Assembly: GCF_905196875.1 (NCBI RefSeq)
Contig: NZ_CAJJWO010000021.1
Coordinates: 1-64,000, forward strand
Source of the DNA: an uncultured Parabacteroides sp.
GTDB taxonomy: Bacteria > Bacteroidota > Bacteroidia > Bacteroidales > Tannerellaceae
DNA length: 64,000 bases
Reading direction: 5' to 3'
In this document: positions 17,467 to 24,791 of the stretch, piece by piece
Layout of the letters: each line of letters begins with the position of its first letter
Numbering within the stretch: position 1 is the first letter of the stretch
Position numbers and translations under genes: made by a program
The notes under the pieces: generated by a model
Seen by the model: only the letters and a program-made list of their open reading frames with translations
The model's database searches: none
Told to the model about the DNA's origin: nothing

Positions 17467-19647
17467 ATGACAAAAAACAAATCCGGGAAAAAGGATAACA
17501 AAGAAAACAAACCGAAAAAGAATAAGGCAAAGCGCATGAAGAAAGAAGCTATGCTTCATTCCGTCATGTCTGTTTTCCAGTCCTCTCCCAAGGAACCATT
17601 TAATTATAAACAGATAAGCAAGCTGATCGGTGTGGAAAGCCAGGTTCAGAAGCTCCAGGTGGTGGACCTTCTGTATGATCTTTCAGCCGAAAACTTTATT
17701 ACGGAAATAGACCGTGGCCGTTATCGGTATAACGGTCTGGGAACAACAGCCATCGGTACATTCGGACGCCGGAGCAACGGGAAAAATTCGTTTATTCCGG
17801 AAGATGGCGGAACGCCTGTTTTTGTGGCCGAGCGAAACTCAGGACATGCCATGGACGGCGACAAGGTGAAGGTACAGCTATTTGCTAAACGCAAGGGGGC
17901 TGAACCGGAAGCCGAAGTTATCGAGGTGCTGGAAAGCCAGAAAAAGACATTTGTCGGCAAGTTGCAGGTAACGAAAGGTTTTGCCTTCCTGATTACCGAA
18001 AATAAGACTTTGGCCAACGATATATTCATTCCGAAAGAAAAACTGAAAGGTGGAAAGAACGGCGACAAAGCGATTGTTCGTATCGTGGAATGGCCGGAAG
18101 ATGCCAAGAACCCGCTCGGAGAAGTAGTCGATATATTAGGCGTAGCCGGTCAGAACACTGCAGAGATGCATGCGATCCTGGCCGAGTTTGGTCTGCCGTA
18201 TGTATATCCTGTAAATGTAGAAAAAGCAGCCAATAAAATACCGGATACTATCCCGGAAGAAGAGATTGCCAAACGTGAGGACTTCCGCGATGTCCTGACT
18301 TTCACCATCGACCCGAAAGATGCTAAAGACTTCGACGATGCTCTTTCTATTCGCAGGCTGGATAATGAAAATTGGGAAGTAGGCGTACATATCGCCGACG
18401 TAACCCATTATGTAAAACCGGAAAGCCTGATCGACCGCGAAGCAGAAAGCCGTGCAACATCTGTCTATCTGGTAGACCGTACGATCCCGATGCTACCGGA
18501 ACGACTGTGTAACCAGATTTGCTCATTACGACCGGACGAAGAAAAGTTAAGCTTCTCCGCAATCTTCGAACTGGATGAAGATGCCAACGTGAAGAAGTCG
18601 CGTATCGGACGTACAGTGATCAAGAGTAACCGCCGTTTTACCTACGAAGATGCACAGCAGGTGATCGAAACAGGTGAAGGCGACTATAAAGACGAGATCC
18701 TGAAACTGGATGCACTGGCTAAAAAGCTGCGTGAAAAACGTTTCAAGAACGGAGCCGTCAACTTCGACCGCTTTGAAGTAAGATTTGAAATCGATGAGAC
18801 AGGAAAGCCGATCAGTACTTATATCAAGGAGTCGAAAGATGCCAATAAACTGATCGAAGAGTTCATGTTGCTGGCAAACCGCACAGTAGCAGAATTCGTA
18901 GGTAAAGTACCAAAAGGGAAAACGAAAAAGACGTTCGTTTATCGTATCCACGACCTGCCGGATCCGGACAAGTTGGAAAATTTTGCCGCCTTTATCCGCC
19001 GCTTCGGCTACAAGATGAAGACAGAAGGTAATAGCAAGCTGGATATTTCCCGCAACCTGAACCGTTTGCTCGACGAAGTACACGACAAACCGGAAGAAAA
19101 CCTGATCGAGACACTGGCTATCCGCTCGATGCAAAAAGCCCGTTATACGACAGAGAATATCGGCCATTACGGTCTGGCTTTTGAATATTACACACACTTC
19201 ACCTCGCCTATCCGCCGTTATCCGGATATGATGGTACACCGTTTGCTGGAACGTTATCTGGCAGGAGGGCGTAGCGTGGTGAAAGCGAAATATGAAGAGA
19301 TATGCGACCATTGCTCTACGATGGAACAGGTGGCAGCAAATGCCGAACGTGCTTCTATCAAATACAAGCAGGTAGAGTTTATGCAAGATAAATTGGGTAT
19401 GGTATTCGACGGTGTTATCTCCGGTGTTACCGAATGGGGATTATACGTCGAACTGAACGAGAATAAGTGTGAAGGTCTTGTCCCTATCCGCGACCTGGGC
19501 GACGACTTCTACGATATGGATGAAGAAACGTACAGCCTGATCGGCCGCCGCAAGAAACGTCGATTCCGCCTGGGTGATCCGGTGACAGTGAAGATCGCAA
19601 ATGCGAATCTGGAACGTAAGCAACTAGACTTTATGTTGATGGAATAA
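17467..19647 (+). CDS. rnr: Ribonuclease R
   Basis: The protein is 726 aa. A basic Lys-rich N-terminus (~30 aa) precedes a winged-helix segment (MLHSVMSVFQSSPKEPFNYKQISKLIG), two cold-shock-like OB domains, the RNB catalytic domain and a C-terminal S1 domain (~640-720). The RNB signature DPKDAKDFDDALSI gives the Asp cluster that binds Mg2+. YTHFTSPIRRYPDMMVHRLL is the family's second hallmark. It degrades structured RNA 3' to 5' and takes part in rRNA and mRNA turnover. A strong hairpin terminator follows. Confidence 0.96.
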   Translation: MTKNKSGKKDNKENKPKKNKAKRMKKEAMLHSVMSVFQSSPKEPFNYKQISKLIGVESQVQKLQVVDLLYDLSAENFITEIDRGRYRYNGLGTTAIGTFGRRSNGKNSFIPEDGGTPVFVAERNSGHAMDGDKVKVQLFAKRKGAEPEAEVIEVLESQKKTFVGKLQVTKGFAFLITENKTLANDIFIPKEKLKGGKNGDKAIVRIVEWPEDAKNPLGEVVDILGVAGQNTAEMHAILAEFGLPYVYPVNVEKAANKIPDTIPEEEIAKREDFRDVLTFTIDPKDAKDFDDALSIRRLDNENWEVGVHIADVTHYVKPESLIDREAESRATSVYLVDRTIPMLPERLCNQICSLRPDEEKLSFSAIFELDEDANVKKSRIGRTVIKSNRRFTYEDAQQVIETGEGDYKDEILKLDALAKKLREKRFKNGAVNFDRFEVRFEIDETGKPISTYIKESKDANKLIEEFMLLANRTVAEFVGKVPKGKTKKTFVYRIHDLPDPDKLENFAAFIRRFGYKMKTEGNSKLDISRNLNRLLDEVHDKPEENLIETLAIRSMQKARYTTENIGHYGLAFEYYTHFTSPIRRYPDMMVHRLLERYLAGGRSVVKAKYEEICDHCSTMEQVAANAERASIKYKQVEFMQDKLGMVFDGVISGVTEWGLYVELNENKCEGLVPIRDLGDDFYDMDEETYSLIGRRKKRRFRLGDPVTVKIANANLERKQLDFMLME

Positions 19648-19671
19648 GAAGGAATACTTCTGGATAAAATA

Positions 19672-19715
19672 AAACAGGCAACTGATCATCATTGATTCAA
19701 TTGCCTGTTTCTTTT
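19672..19715 (+). terminator. Bidirectional rho-independent terminator after rnr
   Basis: AAACAGGCAA (19672-19681) pairs perfectly with TTGCCTGTTT (19701-19710), followed by CTTTTTAT on the plus strand. On the minus strand the stem is followed by TATTTTAT, so it may also end the convergent PepSY-like gene. Confidence 0.85.
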
Positions 19716-19740
19716 TATACCGCAGAGTGATAAAGTCATT

Positions 19741-20619
19741 TTATACTTCGCATCCCAGATCATATTCAGCGATGATATGTCCTAATTCATTATCACGTTT
19801 TTTATCCTGGAAAAGGTATGCATTTCCACTCTCAGATTCTATGTAATAAAGGTTTGTATAGACGAAATCCGGGTCACTCTCTTTTAATCTTTTAACCACA
19901 TCATCCGGGATAGGAGTGTCTATGCTTAATTCGTATACTGTTCTTTTCCAGAAACCTCTGTCTGTTGCGATATCTCCTCCAAAAAAAACATATTTAACCG
20001 TATCATTATGAAGAATGAAATATTCAGGCTCTCCATCATTCACATATCCTCTTATTTCTGCTCCTTTATATCTATTGGTTATGAAATCAAAGTGATCTTC
20101 GGGAAGATTTGCAGACCATCGCGGATCGTTGGGCCGGGATCTAAGCGTTGTCAGATACAGTCCGTCATCATTGATATAAACATTATGCTCCATATTGTCA
20201 AACCCCTTCCAGAGATATGTAAAGTGTAAGGTATAAAGACTTTTACTCATCCCCTTTCGTTCTGTCTTGGAGATCTCTACGTTTTGAGCATTGCCATATC
20301 CCAGAGTATAAAACGTATTTTGTACTTCTGTCGGGAGTTGTTGTAAATCTGGGATCTCTGTATAGGTCATTTTCCAGGTATTATCGAGATACCATGTCGT
20401 TGCTTCATTTTGTTCCTGGTCGGCAAACTCTATCACATAAAGAGCATCCGCATATGTTTGTGCTGTCCTGATGTGTGCCGAAGGGTTTCTTTCAGAGAAA
20501 TCGTTTTTGATAGCTGGGGGGATATCATCTTCAATTTTCGAATTATCTCTATCGCATGCTGTAATGCATATGAGTAGCATACATGCCAAGACGTGGTAAA
20601 AACAGGCTGTTCGTTTCAT
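19741..20619 (-). CDS. PepSY-like (DUF2874-type) lipoprotein
   Basis: The protein is 292 aa with lipobox CITAC (Cys22). Repeated segments of the form PPAIKNDFSERNPSAHIRTAQTY and LPTEVQNTFYTLGYGNAQNVEI, and LPEDHFDFITNRYKGAEI, fit the putative-beta-lactamase-inhibitor-like PepSY fold found in many Bacteroidetes lipoproteins. There appear to be about four such modules. A ligand or protease-inhibitory role is only suggested by the fold. It is monocistronic with its own -7 box. Confidence 0.75.
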   Translation of the reverse strand: MKRTACFYHVLACMLLICITACDRDNSKIEDDIPPAIKNDFSERNPSAHIRTAQTYADALYVIEFADQEQNEATTWYLDNTWKMTYTEIPDLQQLPTEVQNTFYTLGYGNAQNVEISKTERKGMSKSLYTLHFTYLWKGFDNMEHNVYINDDGLYLTTLRSRPNDPRWSANLPEDHFDFITNRYKGAEIRGYVNDGEPEYFILHNDTVKYVFFGGDIATDRGFWKRTVYELSIDTPIPDDVVKRLKESDPDFVYTNLYYIESESGNAYLFQDKKRDNELGHIIAEYDLGCEV

Positions 20620-20654
20620 AAGTCTTTATTTAGATAGACAACTAGTGTGAGATA

Positions 20655-20662
20655 CAAAGATA
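20655..20662 (-). promoter_or_regulatory. -7 promoter box of the PepSY-like lipoprotein
   Basis: TATCTTTG on the minus strand is a perfect TAnnTTTG 35 bp before the ATG. No clear -33 element. Confidence 0.55.
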
Positions 20663-20728
20663 CGAAAAACAGGAAATAGAAGTAAATTAAAGGGCTTCTA
20701 TTTCCTGATGTATTTAAATTATTCTATG

Positions 20729-20941
20729 TTACCAATAGATCAATCCCAGCACCCCGCACCCGATCAGTGCTAACCCCAGCAAAGCATAAAAGATGCGTGC
20801 TCCTTTTCTTCCGAATTTGTTTACAAAGGTAGCAGCTCCGCTGGTTTCGAAATACCAGTCGAAATTGAAGATGGCGGCAATCAGAGAGAAGGCTCCAAGA
20901 GCGATGAAAATAGCTAATAGGAAGTAATCGGTCGGCTCCAT
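20729..20941 (-). CDS. Imm17-like small membrane protein
   Basis: The protein is 70 aa with two transmembrane helices (residues ~6-26 and ~50-69) and a charged middle containing NKFGRKGARIFYALLG. This layout and motif match the immunity protein 17 family, predicted to protect against polymorphic toxins. No toxin is encoded nearby. The gene begins 6 bp after tsaE and is likely co-transcribed with it, which argues that it may have a housekeeping or membrane role instead. Confidence 0.7.
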   Translation of the reverse strand: MEPTDYFLLAIFIALGAFSLIAAIFNFDWYFETSGAATFVNKFGRKGARIFYALLGLALIGCGVLGLIYW

Positions 20942-20947
20942 CTCTAT

Positions 20948-21367
20948 TTACTTTATTTCTACGATTCGCGATCCGTCCGGATTTTCACTGATCGTTACAT
21001 CTACTACATCACCCGGAAGCAGGTCTTCGATCTTTTCCGGCCATTCGATAAAACAAAGAGCACCGCTATAGAAATAATCTTCCGTACCGATATCCTCTGC
21101 TTCACTCAGCTTATTGATACGGTAGAAGTCGAAATGATAGATCAGTTCGCCGGTTTCGTCACTACGATATTCGTTGATGATCGCAAACGTGGGACTGTTG
21201 ATAACATCCTCTACGCCCAGTTCTTCGCAGATAGCCTTTATGAAAGTAGTCTTTCCCGCTCCCATATTACCGTGGAAGGCAAAAACCGTACGGTCGTCCA
21301 TGCCGGCAATAAATTCTTTAGCGGCCTGGCAGATCGTATCCAGATTCTCAATTTTGATTATACTCAT
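20948..21367 (-). CDS. tsaE: tRNA threonylcarbamoyladenosine biosynthesis ATPase TsaE
   Basis: The protein is 139 aa, typical of the family. The Walker A loop is GNMGAGKTTFIKAI (residues ~33-46). SPTFAIINEY, YHFDFYRI and CFIEWPEKIEDLLP are the conserved TsaE segments. It works with TsaB and TsaD to form t6A at position 37 of ANN-decoding tRNAs. It lies 78 bp downstream of porX with its own -7 box. Confidence 0.96.
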   Translation of the reverse strand: MSIIKIENLDTICQAAKEFIAGMDDRTVFAFHGNMGAGKTTFIKAICEELGVEDVINSPTFAIINEYRSDETGELIYHFDFYRINKLSEAEDIGTEDYFYSGALCFIEWPEKIEDLLPGDVVDVTISENPDGSRIVEIK

Positions 21368-21401
21368 GATGTCTTTCGATAATGTTCTTTTGTTATGTTC
21401 G

Positions 21402-21409
21402 CAAAGGTA
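21402..21409 (-). promoter_or_regulatory. -7 promoter box of tsaE
   Basis: TACCTTTG on the minus strand is a perfect TAnnTTTG 34 bp before the ATG. The flanking sequence to 21445 is a run of AATTGA/TAATT words with no clear -33 element. Confidence 0.55.
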
Positions 21410-21445
21410 TAATTAAATTGACAATTGATAATTCACTATCGATAA

Positions 21446-22996
21446 TTATTTAGGGATCATGGTAATGAACGGCACCATCATTTCCTCCATGGAGATTCCT
21501 CCGTGCTGGAATGTATTCTTATAATAGGAGACATAATAATTATAGTTGTTCGGATAAGCAAAGAAATCATCGTTCATAGCGAAGATATACTTGCTACTCA
21601 GGTTAGGAGAAGGAAGTCCTACCTTTTCCGGATCGCGCACCTCGAATACTTCTTTCGGGTTGTAGTTCAGGTTTTTGCCTACTTTATAGCGGAGATTGGT
21701 GTTTGTATTCCTGTCGCCCACCACCTTTATCGGATTATTTACACGAATCGTTCCGTGGTCGGTCGTCACAATCACTTTATAGCCTTTATCGGATATGCGC
21801 TTGAACAACTCCAGTGTTGTAGAATGTTGGAACCAGGAACGGGTCAGGCTACGGTAAGCCGCTTCGCTCTGTGCCAGTTCACGGATCATCTTCATTTCCG
21901 TACGGGCATGCGACAGCATATCCACAAAGTTTAGTACTACGACATTCAGCTGGTTATGAGTCAGCGACGAGATCATATTCAATAGCTTTTCGCCATACTG
22001 CGAATCGTGCACTTTATTATAAGAAAATGTATATTTCTTACGGAAACGGTCTATCTGCGTCTGGATCAACGGAGCTTCATTGAGGTTTTTCCCTTCCTCG
22101 CTCTCTTCGTCAACCCACAAATCCGGAAACATCTTTTCTATCTGCGAGGGCATCAGGCCGGAGAAGATGGAGTTACGGGCATATTGCGTGGCAGTCGGAA
22201 GGATACTATAATACAACCCTTCATCGAAGGTGAAATATTCAGCCAGCAGATCCTTTACTACACGCCACTGGTCCAACCGGAAGTTATCGATCAGAATAAA
22301 GAAAACCTTCTCATCGTTATCCAGCAAGGGGAACACTTTCTTCTTGAAAAGATCCGGACTCATCAGAGGACGTTCCGCCGGATTCTGTATCCAGTTCACA
22401 TAATTCTTCTTTACAAACTTACCAAAAGCATTGTTGGCCTCTTCCTTTTGCATGCGGAGCATATCAGACATCTGGGCCTGGCTGCTCTCAAGCTCCAATT
22501 CCCAATAAACCAGTTTCTTATATAGCTCCATCCATTCGTCGGCAGTCAACGAGTCGTTGATCTGCATGCCGATACGTCCGAACTCCTGCTGATAGCCGAC
22601 AGTGGTCGTTTCCGATATGATTACATTCTTATGTACATTCTTCTTGATGGAAAGGAGAAGCTGGTTCGGGTTGACCGGCTTGATCAGGTAATCGGCAATC
22701 TTATTTCCTATCGCCTGGTTCATGATGCTTTCCTCCTCACTTTTAGTCACCATCACAACCGGGACGTTGGGGTTGATCTCCTTAATATGGGCAAGTGTTT
22801 CCAGACCAGTCAGACCAGGCATGTTCTCATCGAGGAAAATAATATCGAACGATTGTTCCTTGCAACAGTCAATAGCATCCTGCCCGCTGATTACCGGAAC
22901 TACTTCATATCCTTTATCCTGTAAAAACAAAATGTGAGGTTTCAACAAATCGATCTCATCATCTGCCCAAAGTACTCTGTCTTTCTTTAGTGCCAT
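21446..22996 (-). CDS. porX: PorX: response regulator with PglZ/alkaline-phosphatase-like effector domain
   Basis: The protein is 516 aa. The receiver domain (1-120) has WADDE at its acidic pocket and phospho-acceptor Asp56 in IIFLDENMPG, with Lys in YLIKPVNP. The C-terminal part (~200-516) is a PglZ-type phosphatase-superfamily domain (FILIDNFRLDQW; VLNFVDMLSHA; VIVTTDHGTIRV), which supplies the metal-binding Asp and His residues. In Porphyromonas gingivalis PorX, with PorY and SigP, regulates type IX secretion; other Bacteroidetes also keep it. Two proteins in this window have T9SS-like C-termini, which fits. It is preceded by a perfect -7 box. Confidence 0.92.
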   Translation of the reverse strand: MALKKDRVLWADDEIDLLKPHILFLQDKGYEVVPVISGQDAIDCCKEQSFDIIFLDENMPGLTGLETLAHIKEINPNVPVVMVTKSEEESIMNQAIGNKIADYLIKPVNPNQLLLSIKKNVHKNVIISETTTVGYQQEFGRIGMQINDSLTADEWMELYKKLVYWELELESSQAQMSDMLRMQKEEANNAFGKFVKKNYVNWIQNPAERPLMSPDLFKKKVFPLLDNDEKVFFILIDNFRLDQWRVVKDLLAEYFTFDEGLYYSILPTATQYARNSIFSGLMPSQIEKMFPDLWVDEESEEGKNLNEAPLIQTQIDRFRKKYTFSYNKVHDSQYGEKLLNMISSLTHNQLNVVVLNFVDMLSHARTEMKMIRELAQSEAAYRSLTRSWFQHSTTLELFKRISDKGYKVIVTTDHGTIRVNNPIKVVGDRNTNTNLRYKVGKNLNYNPKEVFEVRDPEKVGLPSPNLSSKYIFAMNDDFFAYPNNYNYYVSYYKNTFQHGGISMEEMMVPFITMIPK

Positions 22997-23019
22997 ATCT
23001 CTTGCCTTATTAATTCTTA

Positions 23020-23027
23020 CAAATTTA
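23020..23027 (-). promoter_or_regulatory. -7 promoter box of porX
   Basis: TAAATTTG on the minus strand is a perfect TAnnTTTG 23 bp before the porX ATG. Confidence 0.55.
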
Positions 23028-23047
23028 ACTGGAATAGTTTACATAAT

Positions 23048-23066
23048 AACGGTCTGTCGGACCGTT
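23048..23066 (-). terminator. Possible weak terminator of the antiporter gene
   Basis: AACGGTC and GACCGTT form a 7-bp stem with a 5-nt loop, 68 bp downstream of the antiporter stop. The minus-strand sequence after it (ATTATG) is a poor T-tract, so termination is uncertain. Confidence 0.35.
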
Positions 23067-23133
23067 TTGTATATTATCCGCTGTTTTTTTACGGTCTTTT
23101 ATACCCTGTGTATTAAATTTGTGAATTGTACTT

Positions 23134-24651
23134 CTAATTCTTTTTCATTGTATAGTCTGTAATCCCTAAAGCCTCGTAGGCTTGAAGCAATGCCTCGTCG
23201 TTGTCGGAGATCATCAACAGTTTATCGCCCTCCATCAGAACCGTATTTCCTTTGGGGATAAAATAACGCCCGTCGCGCATCACCATTACAGCCAGCGTAT
23301 GGTCAGGCAGGGTAAGTTCCATCAGCTTGTTGCCATGGGTCAACACTTCCGGTGTTATATCGATCTCGCTCATGGCACTCTTTATACCTTCCGGCAGTTC
23401 AATACCGAATACATCCTTGCGCTCGGGTTCATCGATCAATCCCAGCCACTTGGCGGCCTGTGTAACAGTCGTCCCCTGGATAAGGAGAGAAAGGATGGTA
23501 ATAAAAAAGACTACATTAAAGATCAATCCGGCATGTTCTATCCCAGCAATCATCGGATAAGTAGCGAAGATGATCGGCACGGCCCCGCGAAGCCCTACCC
23601 ACGAAATATACAATTTTCCTTTTGTCGTAAAATTCTTATAAGGGATCAGGCAAAGGAATACGCTGATCGGACGAGCGAAAAGGATCATAAAGATACCGAC
23701 TGTCAGCCCGATCGGAGCAACCGGCAACAGTTCGTGAGGGTTAACGAGCAATCCCAACGTAAGGAACATCACGATCTGCCATAACCAGGCAAAACCGTCG
23801 AAGAACGTACCAATACTCTTTTTATGAACAATCTTGGCATTTCCAACCACCAACCCTGCAATATAAACGGCCAGGTAACCATTTCCCTTGCACAGCGTAG
23901 TTGCTGCGAAGGTGAAAAAAGCGGTGGCCAACAATAAGATCGGATACAACGACTCGTTGTCGATATCGATCTTGTTGATGATAAGTACGGCTAATTTACC
24001 CAACAGGAAACCGGCTATAGCGCCGACCGACAACTGGATAATCAGCGATAGAACCGCATCACCCAGGTCCATCCCGGCTGTTTGTATATAGGCGATCAAC
24101 AGCAAAGTAAGCATATATGCCATCGGGTCGTTACTACCACTTTCCAACTCCAGCGTGGGACGCAAACGTTGTTTCAGATAAACGCCCTTACTCCGGAGAA
24201 TAGAGAATACGGACGCCGAGTCGGTAGACGACATAACAGCCGCCATCAATAACGATTCGGGAAAGGTCAGGGTTTCATACCCCACAACAAGCTTCGATAC
24301 ATAATAAATGAAACCTCCTGTGATAAACGTAGTAGCCAACACTCCGATCGTGGCCAGGATGACCCCTTGCGACGCAATTGGCTTAATCTCGGATATCTTC
24401 GTGTCCATACCACCTGAAAACAGGATGATACTCAACGCCAGCATACCGATAAACTGTGCAATATTCGGGTTACTGAACTGGATTCCCAGCCCGTCACTAC
24501 CAAACAACATACCGACTCCCAGAAAGAGCAACAAAGCGGGAAGTCCGAAGCGATAACCTGCCTTACCGGCGAAAATACTAAAAAATAAAATGACGGAAGC
24601 AATCAACAAGATTCCCTCCGCATTATGAAGAATCTCTAAATCATGGAACAT
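23134..24651 (-). CDS. Potassium/proton antiporter (CPA1, NhaP2/CvrA type)
   Basis: The protein is 505 aa. About twelve hydrophobic helices span residues 10-395, with the CPA1-type motifs STDSASVFSILRSKG and LESGSNDPMAYML, the latter carrying the ion-binding Asn-Asp pair. A cytoplasmic TrkA-C domain at ~410-500 (LTLPDHTLAVMVMRDGRYFIPKGNTVLMEGDKLLMIS) would bind a nucleotide regulator. It exchanges K+ or Na+ for H+ across the inner membrane. The cvrA/nhaP2 choice is by domain layout; cation specificity is not visible. Confidence 0.9.
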   Translation of the reverse strand: MFHDLEILHNAEGILLIASVILFFSIFAGKAGYRFGLPALLLFLGVGMLFGSDGLGIQFSNPNIAQFIGMLALSIILFSGGMDTKISEIKPIASQGVILATIGVLATTFITGGFIYYVSKLVVGYETLTFPESLLMAAVMSSTDSASVFSILRSKGVYLKQRLRPTLELESGSNDPMAYMLTLLLIAYIQTAGMDLGDAVLSLIIQLSVGAIAGFLLGKLAVLIINKIDIDNESLYPILLLATAFFTFAATTLCKGNGYLAVYIAGLVVGNAKIVHKKSIGTFFDGFAWLWQIVMFLTLGLLVNPHELLPVAPIGLTVGIFMILFARPISVFLCLIPYKNFTTKGKLYISWVGLRGAVPIIFATYPMIAGIEHAGLIFNVVFFITILSLLIQGTTVTQAAKWLGLIDEPERKDVFGIELPEGIKSAMSEIDITPEVLTHGNKLMELTLPDHTLAVMVMRDGRYFIPKGNTVLMEGDKLLMISDNDEALLQAYEALGITDYTMKKN

Positions 24652-24764
24652 AAGCGGAAACGGTTTACTCTAATTATCCTTCAAAATAACAAAAAAAAGC
24701 TGAAACGACAATGGAATGAATGCCGAAATATCTGGCTCATATACTGACTAATAAATATATTACG

Positions 24765-24772
24765 TATATTTG
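24765..24772 (+). promoter_or_regulatory. -7 promoter box of the transglutaminase-like lipoprotein
   Basis: TATATTTG is a perfect TAnnTTTG 19 bp before the ATG at 24792. This supports the downstream start and rules out the upstream in-frame ATG at 24720. Confidence 0.6.
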
Positions 24773-24791
24773 TCGAGATAAAATTAACACT

